Positions 1 to 8,504 of a DNA stretch of 64,000 nt are shown one piece after another. Source of the stretch: Clostridiales bacterium. Lineage in GTDB: Bacteria; Bacillota; Clostridia; Christensenellales; Aristaeellaceae. Numbering within the stretch: position 1 is the stretch's first letter; the number at the start of each line of letters is the position of its first letter. A program made the translations under genes and the position numbers. The notes beneath the pieces were generated by a model. It worked only from the letters and a program-made list of their open reading frames with translations, was not told where the DNA came from and ran no database searches. The DNA lies in NCBI GenBank assembly GCA_004557905.1, contig SFFH01000001.1, positions 124,001 through 188,000 of the forward strand, read 5' to 3'.

Positions 1-217
1 CATCGCGCAGGAGGTCATCGACTTCCGCGACCTTAACATCATGGAGGGCGGCGAGGCGGTGCCGCGCAAGGCGGATCTTCGCGCCTTTGTGCTGATGGGC
101 GAGGAGCCCATGGTCTGGAAGAGCGGCCTGACCCGCTTCTCGCGCAACCCGGATTCCTTTATCGTCAACAGCTCACAGGGAGGAGGCTTCAAGGACACAT
201 GGGTATTGTCTCATTGA
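1..217 (+). CDS. Circularly permuted ATP-grasp protein, C-terminal end (partial)
   Basis: Only the last 71 codons are in the window; the reading frame opens at base 2. The visible tail has the end signature of circularly permuted ATP-grasp proteins (DUF404/DUF407): a MVWKSGLTRF segment, then NSSQGGGFKDTWVL just before the stop. The family is predicted to join amino acids or small peptides through an acyl-phosphate; the substrate is unknown. The gene ends 19 nt inside the following alpha-E gene, so the two are translationally coupled. This neighbour pairing is characteristic of the family and supports the call although most of the protein is missing. Confidence 0.85.
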   Translation, partial: IAQEVIDFRDLNIMEGGEAVPRKADLRAFVLMGEEPMVWKSGLTRFSRNPDSFIVNSSQGGGFKDTWVLSH

Positions 218-867
218 CCAACACGGACAAGCTCTACTGGCTGGGCCGGTACAGCGAGCGCGTCTACACCACCATCCGCCTGTTCGGCGAGAGCTTTGAT
301 CATCTGATCGAGGGCGAGGTGCAGAGCATCGGCGCGTTTTGCGCCTCGCTGAACATCCCCAATCTCTACACGTCGGGCGACGACTTCGTGGAGCGGTATC
401 TGTTTGACGCGGAGAACCCGGACTCTGTCTTCGCCAATCTGACCCGCGCGTATGACAACGCGATGACGCTGCGCGAGGAGATCGGCAGCGAATGCGTCAG
501 CTACATTCAGCTGGCTATCTACGCGATGAACAGCCTGCGCGGCAGTGAGAACCCAATGTTCGGCCTGCAGAAGGTGGTTGACGACATTCTGGCGTTCTGG
601 GGGCTGTCGGATGACATCATCCCGGACGAGAACGTGCGCAACATCATCAAGGTCGGCAAGCGCGTGGAGCGTCTGGATCTGTATGCCCGGCTGAAGCTGC
701 CAAAGAAGGACATCCTGCGCGAGGTCAGAAGGCTGGCGGTGCGCATCAGCCGGACCAACCTTCAGTACGCGCAGGCGGACATTGACCGGCTGATGGCCCT
801 GGCCACGGCCGGGGAGACGGCGTATGACGAGATCGTCACGCTGGTGGATGGTCTGGTGAAAATCTGA
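199..867 (+). CDS. Alpha-E domain protein (DUF403)
   Basis: This 222-residue protein starts with the alpha-E signature (YWLGRYSERVYTTIRLF, about residues 13-29) and is helical throughout, as in the DUF403/alpha-E family. Alpha-E proteins are almost always encoded next to a circularly permuted ATP-grasp and a transglutaminase, as here. Their biochemical role is not established; a scaffold or helper for the ATP-grasp ligase is an inference from context. At 222 residues it is shorter than the roughly 310-residue proteobacterial versions. The start overlaps the ATP-grasp stop by 19 nt. Confidence 0.85.
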   Translation: MGIVSLTNTDKLYWLGRYSERVYTTIRLFGESFDHLIEGEVQSIGAFCASLNIPNLYTSGDDFVERYLFDAENPDSVFANLTRAYDNAMTLREEIGSECVSYIQLAIYAMNSLRGSENPMFGLQKVVDDILAFWGLSDDIIPDENVRNIIKVGKRVERLDLYARLKLPKKDILREVRRLAVRISRTNLQYAQADIDRLMALATAGETAYDEIVTLVDGLVKI

Positions 868-883
868 CGAGACGAGGTGCTCA

Positions 884-1702
884 ATGAGGAGACTGGCGTT
901 TTCGTTCCGGCTGCGGCTTGATTTCTCCGCGCCTGTTCAGAAGCATCATTATACGCTGCGCTGCCTGCCGGCCGATGCGCCGCATCAGCGCGTGCTGTCC
1001 GCTGCCCTGCGCGTGGAGCCTGAAAGCCGGGCTGTCACGTCCGCAGACGCATGCGGACGGTTCGACTTTGGCTGTATTGCCCCGGCGCATACCGGCTTTG
1101 AGGCGCTGGCGGAGGGCTGTGTGCTCTCCGCGCTGGAGGAAGGCGAGACGGCTGCGCCGGACTGGCAGCTTGGCCCGTATCGCATGTTCACGCCGCTGAC
1201 GGCGCCCGGGCCGTCCATCCGCCGACTGAACGAAGAGCTTGCCGCCGGCACCCAGGTCGACACGCTGGCGGCCGGCATCATGGAGCTGCTGCGCGACCGC
1301 TTTGTCTACCTGCCGGGCAGCACGCATGCGCTGACCACAGCCGAGGAGGCGGCTGTGGCCCTGCGCGGGGTCTGTCAGGACGAGAGCCACATCATGCTCT
1401 CGCTGCTGCGCCTGCGCGGCGTGCCCTGCCGCTACGCCGTGGGCTACATGCTGGGTGAGGGCTCGACCCATGCGTGGGTCGAGCTGTTGCATGAGGGCAG
1501 GTGGATCGGGCTGGACCCGACCAACCATCGCGCGGTCGGCGACGAATACATCCGGGTGTCCGTCGGCCGGGACGCCGGCGACTGCCCCGTCAACCGCGGC
1601 GTATTCTTTGGCGGCGCATCGCAGGTCAGCGAAAGCACCGTGCGCGTCTGGGAAGCACAGTCGCCGGACGGAAGCACGGAAATGAGGAGAGAGCGGAAAT
1701 GA
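884..1702 (+). CDS. Transglutaminase-like cysteine peptidase family protein
   Basis: A 272-residue transglutaminase-fold protein with the N-terminal beta region typical of bacterial members, then the catalytic core. The triad is visible: Cys164 in RGVCQDESH, His196 in STHAWVEL and Asp211 in GLDPTNH. In this gene set the transglutaminase is thought to cleave or rearrange the peptide or amide product of the ATP-grasp ligase; that is inference from conserved neighbourhoods. No signal peptide, so probably cytoplasmic. Its stop overlaps the next start as ATGA (1699-1702), so the operon continues without a gap. Confidence 0.88.
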   Translation: MRRLAFSFRLRLDFSAPVQKHHYTLRCLPADAPHQRVLSAALRVEPESRAVTSADACGRFDFGCIAPAHTGFEALAEGCVLSALEEGETAAPDWQLGPYRMFTPLTAPGPSIRRLNEELAAGTQVDTLAAGIMELLRDRFVYLPGSTHALTTAEEAAVALRGVCQDESHIMLSLLRLRGVPCRYAVGYMLGEGSTHAWVELLHEGRWIGLDPTNHRAVGDEYIRVSVGRDAGDCPVNRGVFFGGASQVSESTVRVWEAQSPDGSTEMRRERK

Positions 1703-2667
1703 TCGAGATTGTCACGCAGGTCGGCTTGCCCGTGGACGAGCGGCTCTGCATCAAAAAGAACCGCCTGCAGCCGGCGGACGACGGCAACGGACGGCGCATC
1801 AGCGTCATCACCGGCATCCACGGCGACGAGCTGGAGGGGCAGTATGTCTGCTGGCGGGTGCAGCAGCGCATCGGCGAGCACCCGGAATGCCTGCGGGGCA
1901 CGGTGGACATCTATCCCGCCATGAATCCGTTTGGCATCGACTCGGTCACGCGGGGCATTCCGGCCTTTGATCTGGATATGAACCGCATCTTTCCCGGCAG
2001 CGTGGACGGCGACATGAACGAGTACATCGCCGCGCAGATCATCGAGGACATTTCGGGAAGCGATCTGGCGCTGGACATTCACGCCTCCAACATCTATCTG
2101 ACCGAGATCCCGCAGATCCGCATCAACGAAATCAGCGCGCAGCGGCTTGTGCCCCTGGCGCAGAAGGCCAATGTGGACTTTGTGTGGGTGCACGGCGCGT
2201 CCACCGTGCTGGAATCGACCCTGGCCTACAGCCTCAACAGCTGGGGCGTGGACACGCTTGTGGTCGAGATGGGCGTGGGCATGCGCATCACCCGCAGCTA
2301 CGGCGAGCAGCTGACGGACGGCATCTTTAACCTGATGCGCGAGCTGGGCATCTGGACGGGCGAGGTGCAGACGACGCATACGCCCATCGTGTCCGGCATC
2401 CCGGACGAGGTGGAGTTTCTGAACGCGCCGGTTTCCGGCGTGTTTGTCAAGTCGGTTTCCCACGGCGCGCTGCTGAAGCCCGGCGATGAGATCGGGCTGA
2501 TCGTGGACCCGCTGCAGGGCAAGGTGCTTGACCGGGTGGTCTCGCCCTGCGAGGGCTGGCTGTTCACCGTGCGGGAATATCCCATGGTGGATCAGGGCTC
2601 GCTGATGGCCCGCATTCTGAAGGGACATATGGAAGAGGCGGCCCGGAAGGGAGGCGCGGCGCAATGA
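1699..2667 (+). CDS. M14-family succinylglutamate desuccinylase/aspartoacylase-like zinc amidohydrolase
   Basis: A 322-residue zinc carboxypeptidase-fold enzyme of the AstE/AspA type. Zinc ligands are intact: His41 and Glu44 in GIHGDE and His128 in LDIHAS. An NRIFPG motif at residues 95-100 and a late VVEMG segment supply substrate-binding and catalytic-type residues. The predicted reaction is hydrolysis of an amide or N-acyl amino acid bond; substrate unknown. I chose the ATG at 1699, in the ATGA overlap with the transglutaminase stop, over longer upstream starts that would run through that gene. The C-terminal 80 residues form a biotinyl/lipoyl-like beta domain. Confidence 0.85.
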   Translation: MIEIVTQVGLPVDERLCIKKNRLQPADDGNGRRISVITGIHGDELEGQYVCWRVQQRIGEHPECLRGTVDIYPAMNPFGIDSVTRGIPAFDLDMNRIFPGSVDGDMNEYIAAQIIEDISGSDLALDIHASNIYLTEIPQIRINEISAQRLVPLAQKANVDFVWVHGASTVLESTLAYSLNSWGVDTLVVEMGVGMRITRSYGEQLTDGIFNLMRELGIWTGEVQTTHTPIVSGIPDEVEFLNAPVSGVFVKSVSHGALLKPGDEIGLIVDPLQGKVLDRVVSPCEGWLFTVREYPMVDQGSLMARILKGHMEEAARKGGAAQ

Positions 2668-3596
2668 AAAAGGAAGTGCTCTATGAGATCAAGGCGATCT
2701 ACCGCGACGACTTCCGCGTGACCGGCTATACCTTCGGCGAGGGCGAAAAGGCCCTGTGCATCGTCGGCAGCATGCGCGGCAACGAGAATCAGCAGCTGTA
2801 CTGCTGCTCCCGGCTGGTGGCCAGGCTCAGGCAGCTGGAGGAGGAGGGCAGGCTGATCCCGGGCAAGCAGATTCTGGTGATTCCCTGCGCCAATCCCTAT
2901 TCCATCAACACGAAGAAGCGCTTCTGGTGTACGGACAACACCGACATCAACCGCATGTTTCCGGGCTATGCGCTGGGCGAGACGACGCAGCGCATCGCGG
3001 CGGGCGTGTTTGAGGCCATCAAGGGCTGGCAGTACGGCATACAGTTTGCATCCTTTTATATGCCGGGCACCTTCGTTCCGCACATCCGCATGATGGACAC
3101 GGGCTATCAGGACACGGAGCTGGCGTGCGAGTTTGGCCTGCCCTACGTCGTGGTGCAGAAGCCCCGGCCCTTTGACACCGCGACGCTCAACTACAACTGG
3201 CAGATCTGGGGCACGCACGCCTTCTCGCTCTACACGACCAACACGGCGCGGGTGGACGAGGAGAGCGCGCAGCAGGCGGAGAACGCGGTGCTGAGCTTCA
3301 TGGCCAGGCGGCGTCTGATCAATCATCATCCCCACGGCGGCTATCGCTCCGAGGTGATCCGCTCCGCGGACTTTGTCAGCGTCCGCGCGACTTGCTCCGG
3401 CTTTTTGCAGTGCCTGGTCCGGCCGGGACAGCGCGTTAGGCAGGATACGCTGCTGGCGCGCATCTTGGACCCCTATGAGGGCTGCGTCCGCGCGGAGCTG
3501 AGGGCGCCCATCCCGGGCGTGATCGCTTTTGCCGGCGACGAGCCCATGGTCTATGAGAACACCGCCGTGCTCAAGCTGATCCGCGAAGAGGCGTAA
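2664..3596 (+). CDS. AstE/AspA-like paralogue lacking the zinc ligands
   Basis: A 310-residue paralogue of the preceding protein, started by an ATGA overlap at 2664-2667. It keeps the fold markers, including DINRMFPG in the middle and the C-terminal beta domain (APIPGVIAF). The expected HxxE ligand motif reads SMRGNE, with Arg38 where the neighbour has His41, and the second-ligand LDIH motif reads QFAS. The late Glu-containing motif is also not recognisable. It is therefore probably not a zinc hydrolase by itself; it may be a regulatory or structural partner of the intact enzyme. Family membership is secure, function is inferred. Confidence 0.75.
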   Translation: MKKEVLYEIKAIYRDDFRVTGYTFGEGEKALCIVGSMRGNENQQLYCCSRLVARLRQLEEEGRLIPGKQILVIPCANPYSINTKKRFWCTDNTDINRMFPGYALGETTQRIAAGVFEAIKGWQYGIQFASFYMPGTFVPHIRMMDTGYQDTELACEFGLPYVVVQKPRPFDTATLNYNWQIWGTHAFSLYTTNTARVDEESAQQAENAVLSFMARRRLINHHPHGGYRSEVIRSADFVSVRATCSGFLQCLVRPGQRVRQDTLLARILDPYEGCVRAELRAPIPGVIAFAGDEPMVYENTAVLKLIREEA

Positions 3597-3622
3597 GCGC
3601 CTGCAAAAACTGCAAACAAATC

Positions 3623-3664
3623 AGAGGCTTTCCCGCAGCACTGCGAGGGACGGCCTCTTTTTTG
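3623..3664 (+). terminator. Rho-independent terminator of the amidoligase operon
   Basis: AGAGGC (3623-3628) pairs with GCCTCT (3653-3658), with an inner CGCAG/CTGCG helix, and is followed by a run of T. It sits 26 nt after the last operon gene. Confidence 0.85.
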
Positions 3665-3749
3665 TTGCTTTTCTTCTGCATTTGCTGTCAGGAAGTGCGC
3701 CTTTCCCGGCATAACAGGGTGAAAAGCAAACCGGAAAGGAACGACAGCC

Positions 3750-4205
3750 ATGAAAAGATTGCTGCTGATGTCCGCACTGATCCTGCTGGCGCTGTGCCTG
3801 ATTGCCGGACGATGCGGGCCGCATGAGGCGCGCGCGGAGACGACCGTGCACCTGACATGCGCCGGCGACGTGACGCTGGGCAGCGAGGAGGCGGTGCGGA
3901 CAAAGGGCTATTCGCTGGAGAATTTCTGCTTCGGCGGGAACAGGAACGTGCGCGCGATGGAATCGCTCGTCGCCGTGGCGGAGCTAAAATTTGCGGACGA
4001 CGGGACGTACCTGAGCCAGCAGATCACGCTCTATCCGGCGCACATCTCCGGTACGCAGCCGCGCAGCAATTATCAGCCGCACCTGGTCACGGGAAAGGAC
4101 GCCGCGCGCGTCATGCGGCGCGTTCAGGCGGACACGCGGTTTGCGCTCAATCCCGTCGACGAGGCGACGGGCGCGGCGGTGCAGGAAACGCAGAGGGCGA
4201 ACTAA
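3750..4205 (+). pseudogene. CapA-like protein with the central region deleted (remnant)
   Basis: A 151-residue ORF with its own RBS (GGAAAGGAACG) and a lipoprotein- or secretion-like signal (residues 1-29). The mature part opens like CapA/PGA-synthesis metallophosphatases (TCAGDVTLGSEE), then jumps at about residue 51 straight to the CapA C-terminal block (YSLENFCFGGN, then VAVAELKF and a YQPHLV segment). Full CapA-type proteins have about 250 more residues between these blocks, holding most metal ligands. It looks like an in-frame internal deletion: still translatable, but presumably inactive. A short active variant is possible but unlikely. Confidence 0.6.
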
Positions 4206-4246
4206 TCAGGGTTCCGCCAAGACGGCTGAATGGAAGGGGTGAGAGA

Positions 4247-5485
4247 TTGAAAAGCGGCAAGAACAAAAGGGCACGGCATGCCAGGCTTGATATGGAGTAC
4301 GTGGTCTATCCGACGACGGTATGCGTGGTTTTGCTGGTGGTCGCCACGTTTACGGGGATGTGGATCACAGGAGAGAACCCCTATCGCTCGTATGCACTGC
4401 AAGCCTGCGCCTGGCTGGAGGGGCGCCTGGATTTGGGCATGGATTATCCCTGGCTGGAGCTTGCTATCTTTGAGGGCAAGTATTACGTCAGCTTTCCGCC
4501 GTTCCCTTCGTTCGTGCTCCTTCCATTTGCGGTGGTTTGCGGCGCCGATACGCCGGATCACGCCCTTTCTGTCCTGTTTACGGTTGTCGGCGTCGTCTAT
4601 GCGCTCAGGTTGTACAAGATGAAAACGGGTGGCTTTGACCATGCCGGGCAATATGTCCTTTTCCTGTTTCTGGGCAACGGGTATTTGTTCATCGCTATGC
4701 AGGGCTGGGTATGGTTTTTGGCGCAATGTATGTGTTTTACGATGTCACTCATGGCGCTGTATTACGCCGAACGCGGGCGGGGCGGAGGTTCGCTGGCCTG
4801 CTGGGCGTGTGCGGTCGGGTGCCGGCCGATGGTTGTCGTGTATTTCCCGCTGCTGCTGCTGATCCTGCTTCGGCATGGACGCGAGCAGACAGGCATGCGC
4901 GCCATCACGCTGATTCGCTCGAAATGGTATTGGGCGGTTCCGGCGTTTTGCATAGTCAGTGTGTACATGATTCTCAATGCTGCGCGGTTTGGGAATCCGC
5001 TTGAATTCGGGCACAGCTATTTGCCGGAATTTATGCGGGTAGAGGAGGGACAGTTCAGCCTCAGCTATTTGCGAAAGAATCTAAGCCAGCTTCTCCGCCT
5101 TCCCCAAATGGGCGGCGAGCATGGGGCCCTCGTGTATGACACCTATGACTGCATGGCGTTTTGGCTGATCGCCCCCATCTTTATCCTGTTCTTCTATGCG
5201 TGGGCATGCAGCCTTTGCTTTAAGCATAGGCCATATGGCGCGGAGATCGCGGTAATACCGCTTACGCTGCTTGCGCATCTTCTCATCGTCTGCTGTCACA
5301 GGACGCTGGGGGGATATCAGTTTGGAAATCGATATTTGGTCGATATGTTGCCCTACGTATTCTATGGGGTGCTGCTGCTGAAGCCGGGGAGTGAGCGGTT
5401 TTCTCTGTGGAGCATGCCCTTATGCGCGATGGGATTTTCGATCAATCTGATAGGCACTGTCGCCACCTACAATCATTGGATTTAG
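4247..5485 (+). CDS. Multi-pass membrane protein, GT-C glycosyltransferase-like
   Basis: I start this 412-residue protein at the TTG at 4247, six bases after a GAAGGGG ribosome site; earlier starts would overlap the CapA-like ORF. It has about nine hydrophobic helices. The first periplasmic loop (residues about 40-85, ending YYVSFPPFPSF) resembles lipid-linked-sugar GT-C transferases, which work on the outer membrane face with polyprenyl-phosphate sugars. Acceptor and sugar are unknown. Two counted 60-base lines are 47% and 52% GC, below most neighbours, which may mean a different origin. Adjacent CapA sequence suggests a former envelope polysaccharide cluster. Confidence 0.6.
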   Translation: MKSGKNKRARHARLDMEYVVYPTTVCVVLLVVATFTGMWITGENPYRSYALQACAWLEGRLDLGMDYPWLELAIFEGKYYVSFPPFPSFVLLPFAVVCGADTPDHALSVLFTVVGVVYALRLYKMKTGGFDHAGQYVLFLFLGNGYLFIAMQGWVWFLAQCMCFTMSLMALYYAERGRGGGSLACWACAVGCRPMVVVYFPLLLLILLRHGREQTGMRAITLIRSKWYWAVPAFCIVSVYMILNAARFGNPLEFGHSYLPEFMRVEEGQFSLSYLRKNLSQLLRLPQMGGEHGALVYDTYDCMAFWLIAPIFILFFYAWACSLCFKHRPYGAEIAVIPLTLLAHLLIVCCHRTLGGYQFGNRYLVDMLPYVFYGVLLLKPGSERFSLWSMPLCAMGFSINLIGTVATYNHWI

Positions 5486-5568
5486 GAAACCGAACGCATG
5501 AAGGATAGATGGATATGCGGCAAAATCCCCGGAAAAAACAATTCGGATGGAATAGGGAGGACATGAAG

Positions 5569-6465
5569 ATGCAAAAGAACAAACAGATGATGCGGCGCCT
5601 GGCCATGCTGGTCCTGCTGCTGTGCAGCTTTGCGCCGTGCGCGCTGGCGCGCAGCTACAGCCTGGGTGACGAGGCGGCGGAGGTCGCGTCGATTCAGGAG
5701 GCGCTGGAGGCACTGGATCTCTATTACACGGATATCACCGGCCACTACGGCAAGCGGACGCAGTCCGCCGTGCGCAAATTTCAGAAGCGGTATGGACTGG
5801 CGCAGACCGGCGTGGCGGACGAGGAGACGATCGCGCTGCTCTACCGGCTCTCGGATACAAAAGCGCCCGCGGAAAACGCGGCGCTCCCGCAGGCGGGCTA
5901 CGGCGCATCGACGCTGCGCGAGGGCAGCCGGAGCGACGCGGTGCGCCTCCTGCAGGAGAATCTGGCGCTGCTTGACTATTACGAGGGCAACGTGACGGGC
6001 AGCTATGGCCGGCTGACAAAGGAGGCGGTGCGGCGCTTCCAGCGGGACAACGATCTCTCCGCGGACGGCGTGGCAGGGCCGCGGACGTTTGAAAGGCTGA
6101 ACGCGCTGCTCACGGACGGCAGCGGGCAGGAGACGCCGGTGTTCACGCTGCCGGCTGGCCAGACGCCTGCCGGAACGGACGCAAAGACGCCGCTGGAGAA
6201 CGTGCCTAAGCTCAATACCGAGTGGACGCTCAGACGCTCCAGCCGCTCCGGCTATGTGACCCGGCTGCAGAAGGCGCTGATTGCGCTGGGCTATTACACC
6301 GGCAGCGCGGACGGGTACTTTGGCAGCGGCACGGAGGACGCGGTCAGGGCATATCAGCAGGCGAGGGGGCTTCAGGTGGATGGCGTGGCGGGCCGCGCGA
6401 CGCTGCGAAAGATCAACAGCGACGTGCAAAGCGGTGTCACCGCGGCAAGCACCGTCATCGACTGA
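5569..6465 (+). CDS. Secreted protein with three peptidoglycan-binding domains
   Basis: A 298-residue exported protein: signal peptide (residues 1-28, MRRLAMLVLLLCSFAPCALA) then three PG_binding_1 modules, seen as repeated [ILD]xxYYxxxxxGxYGxxTxxAVRxFQ patterns. The third lies at the C-terminus, with Pro/Thr-rich spacers between. I use the ATG at 5569, 8 nt after AGGGAGG; ATGs at 5563 and 5509 are in frame but badly spaced. No hydrolase domain is present, so it probably acts as a cell-wall tether or a spore/cell-wall binding protein. It may be expressed with the upstream membrane gene, 83 nt away. Confidence 0.82.
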   Translation: MQKNKQMMRRLAMLVLLLCSFAPCALARSYSLGDEAAEVASIQEALEALDLYYTDITGHYGKRTQSAVRKFQKRYGLAQTGVADEETIALLYRLSDTKAPAENAALPQAGYGASTLREGSRSDAVRLLQENLALLDYYEGNVTGSYGRLTKEAVRRFQRDNDLSADGVAGPRTFERLNALLTDGSGQETPVFTLPAGQTPAGTDAKTPLENVPKLNTEWTLRRSSRSGYVTRLQKALIALGYYTGSADGYFGSGTEDAVRAYQQARGLQVDGVAGRATLRKINSDVQSGVTAASTVID

Positions 6466-6472
6466 CCGGCGC

Positions 6473-6501
6473 TTGCCAGGAGAGAGCCGATGCTGTATGA
6501 T
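6473..6501 (+). promoter_or_regulatory. Sigma-A-type promoter for the sigma/anti-sigma pair
   Basis: TTGCCA (6473-6478), 17-nt spacer, TATGAT (6496-6501), 30 nt upstream of the ECF sigma gene. Confidence 0.6.
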
Positions 6502-6530
6502 AGGAAACGAAAAACGAGGGGGAGACAGGG

Positions 6531-7085
6531 ATGAACGAACAGACCGAACGGGAATGGTTTGAACGGATCTATCAGGACCATGCGGACATGCTCTTTCGCC
6601 TGGGCCGCCATCTGCTCGGCGGGCAGGACGACAGCGCACTGTATGATCTGATGCAGGATGCGTTTCTGGATGCGTGGAGCAAGCGCGAGAAGCTGATGGC
6701 GCATCCCAACATCGGCGGCTGGCTGGCGCTGTCGCTCAAGAACCGCGCGATGTCCGCCCGGCAGAAGGCTCAGCGCAGGGGCCTGCGCAACGCGTATTCG
6801 CTGGACGACGAGGAGAGTGCGCCCGTGGCGGACACGGCGATGACGCCGGAGCAGGAGGCGCTGCTTGGCGACCGCGTGGCGGCGCTGCGCGAGCTGCTGG
6901 GCGAGGAGAATGCGGCGCTGTTCCTCGCCTATGCGGTGGACGGCTGCACGGCGAAGGAGATCGGCAGGCGCTGGGGGCTGAGCGAGGACTGCGTGTGGAT
7001 GCGCATCTCGCGCATGAAGCGCAAGCTGGTCGCGCATCCGGAAATCTTCTACGCGATGCTGCTCGTCGCCATCGGCGTAGGCTGA
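6531..7085 (+). CDS. ECF-type RNA polymerase sigma factor
   Basis: A 184-residue sigma-70 family protein with region 2 (residues about 10-75, FERIYQDHADMLFRLGRHLL then LMQDAFLDAWSKREKL) and a region 4 helix-turn-helix (about 130-170, CTAKEIGRRWGLSEDCVWMRISRMKRKL). It would direct polymerase to a small stress or envelope regulon. GAGGGGGA precedes the ATG. The next gene, 18 nt downstream, encodes a single-pass membrane protein that is probably its anti-sigma factor. The extreme C-terminus (FYAMLLVAIGVG) is unusually hydrophobic. Confidence 0.88.
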   Translation: MNEQTEREWFERIYQDHADMLFRLGRHLLGGQDDSALYDLMQDAFLDAWSKREKLMAHPNIGGWLALSLKNRAMSARQKAQRRGLRNAYSLDDEESAPVADTAMTPEQEALLGDRVAALRELLGEENAALFLAYAVDGCTAKEIGRRWGLSEDCVWMRISRMKRKLVAHPEIFYAMLLVAIGVG

Positions 7086-7103
7086 GAAGGGAGGCGGCAA
7101 AAC

Positions 7104-8504
7104 ATGGATAACCGAATGAAGGAAAAGATCAGAGACGGCCGTCTGACGAGGGATGACGTGAGGCGGATGATCGACTGGCAGCTGACGCTTGAGAGTGAGA
7201 AGATCGACAGCAATCTGCTGGGCGAATGCCTGCTGTTCCTCTATCCGCAGGAGCCGGCGCTTCGGCCGGAGGACAAGAAGATGCTTTGGAACCGGATCAA
7301 AGCCGCAGCCTTCGGCACGTCCCGCGTGCACAGGCGGCAGCGGCACCACCGCCGCGCGTCCGTGCGGACGATCCTGATCGCAGCGTTGCTGCTGCTTCTG
7401 CTGGCGGGCGCGGCCATCGCCGCGGTGCTGGGCACCTTCGGGCGCTTCACCACCGATCCGATGATCGAGATGAGCCACACGAGGCTGGAGCATCTGGAAG
7501 AAGTTGCAGAGACTGTGGGCAAGACGATTGTGGTGAACGCGCCCTCGGGCGAGCTTGACCGGATCGACCTGACAACGGACTACGGCAAGATTCAGGCGCA
7601 GCAGTACGGGCGGCAGTTTGAATTGACGGTCGATCAGGTCTACTGCGACGGCAACAAGCTGTACTACTCCTATCAGCTCAGCGAAAAGAACCGCACCTTT
7701 GAGCTGCTGGAGGGCACGCCGACGGGCTTTGAGGCCTGGGACTGGGAGGAGCCCGGCAAAAAGCTGACGGACACCTACTGGACGCCGGGCGCGACCGAGG
7801 AGGAGGAAGCCGCCGCGAAGGCGTGGTTTGCCACGCATGAACAGGCGTATGCGATCGAATCCTATTTCGGTCTGGGCGACGGCGCGGATCTCAACGACGG
7901 AAGTGAATGCGGCATTTCGCTGAACATCTGGGACAGCGGCATGGAGCAGATCAATCCGTATACCAAGGTCGGCTTCCAGCAGGTCGATCTGCCGGAGGAC
8001 TATGTGCCGGGCGAGACGATCGACTTCCTGCTCACGGTCATGTACAGCACGGAGGTCGTCTGTCAGGACGAGACCGGCGTATACCGCACCGGCGTGCGCC
8101 AGAAGGAGAATCGAGGCTTCATGCGCGTGCCGGTCACGGCGAAGATCACCGGCAAGCCGGAGGAATTCGTGAAGACCGTTCAATTTGACGATTACACCGC
8201 CGAGGTGCACCTGGCGATCTCAGACGTGGACATCTCCGGCATGGTGTATATCGACGCGCCGCAGGAATGGATCGATGCCTATCAGGAGATGGACGGCTGG
8301 GCGGATTGGGTAACGGACTACAAGCTGATCGCGGACGGTCAGGAGATGCCCAATGTGAGCGGCGGCTACGGTATAGGAGGAGATGAGGAACGCTGGAGGG
8401 TGTACATCCGCTACGACCTGCCGCAGAGCACGGAGCACCTGACGCTTGTGCCGTATGGCGGAGGCCGGAAGCGCAGCGAAGCGGAAAACATTGTCATTCG
8501 CTGA
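7104..8504 (+). CDS. Membrane anti-sigma-type protein (DUF4179-like)
   Basis: A 466-residue protein with a cytoplasmic N-terminus of about 85 residues (anti-sigma-like, ending in a very basic RVHRRQRHHRR stretch), one transmembrane helix (about 88-109) and a large extracytoplasmic domain of roughly 350 residues. This layout and its position directly after an ECF sigma gene fit DUF4179-type anti-sigma factors. It would hold the sigma factor at the membrane and release it on an external signal. A GAAGGGAGG site precedes the ATG. Function is inferred from context and topology; the ligand is unknown. Confidence 0.72.
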   Translation: MDNRMKEKIRDGRLTRDDVRRMIDWQLTLESEKIDSNLLGECLLFLYPQEPALRPEDKKMLWNRIKAAAFGTSRVHRRQRHHRRASVRTILIAALLLLLLAGAAIAAVLGTFGRFTTDPMIEMSHTRLEHLEEVAETVGKTIVVNAPSGELDRIDLTTDYGKIQAQQYGRQFELTVDQVYCDGNKLYYSYQLSEKNRTFELLEGTPTGFEAWDWEEPGKKLTDTYWTPGATEEEEAAAKAWFATHEQAYAIESYFGLGDGADLNDGSECGISLNIWDSGMEQINPYTKVGFQQVDLPEDYVPGETIDFLLTVMYSTEVVCQDETGVYRTGVRQKENRGFMRVPVTAKITGKPEEFVKTVQFDDYTAEVHLAISDVDISGMVYIDAPQEWIDAYQEMDGWADWVTDYKLIADGQEMPNVSGGYGIGGDEERWRVYIRYDLPQSTEHLTLVPYGGGRKRSEAENIVIR

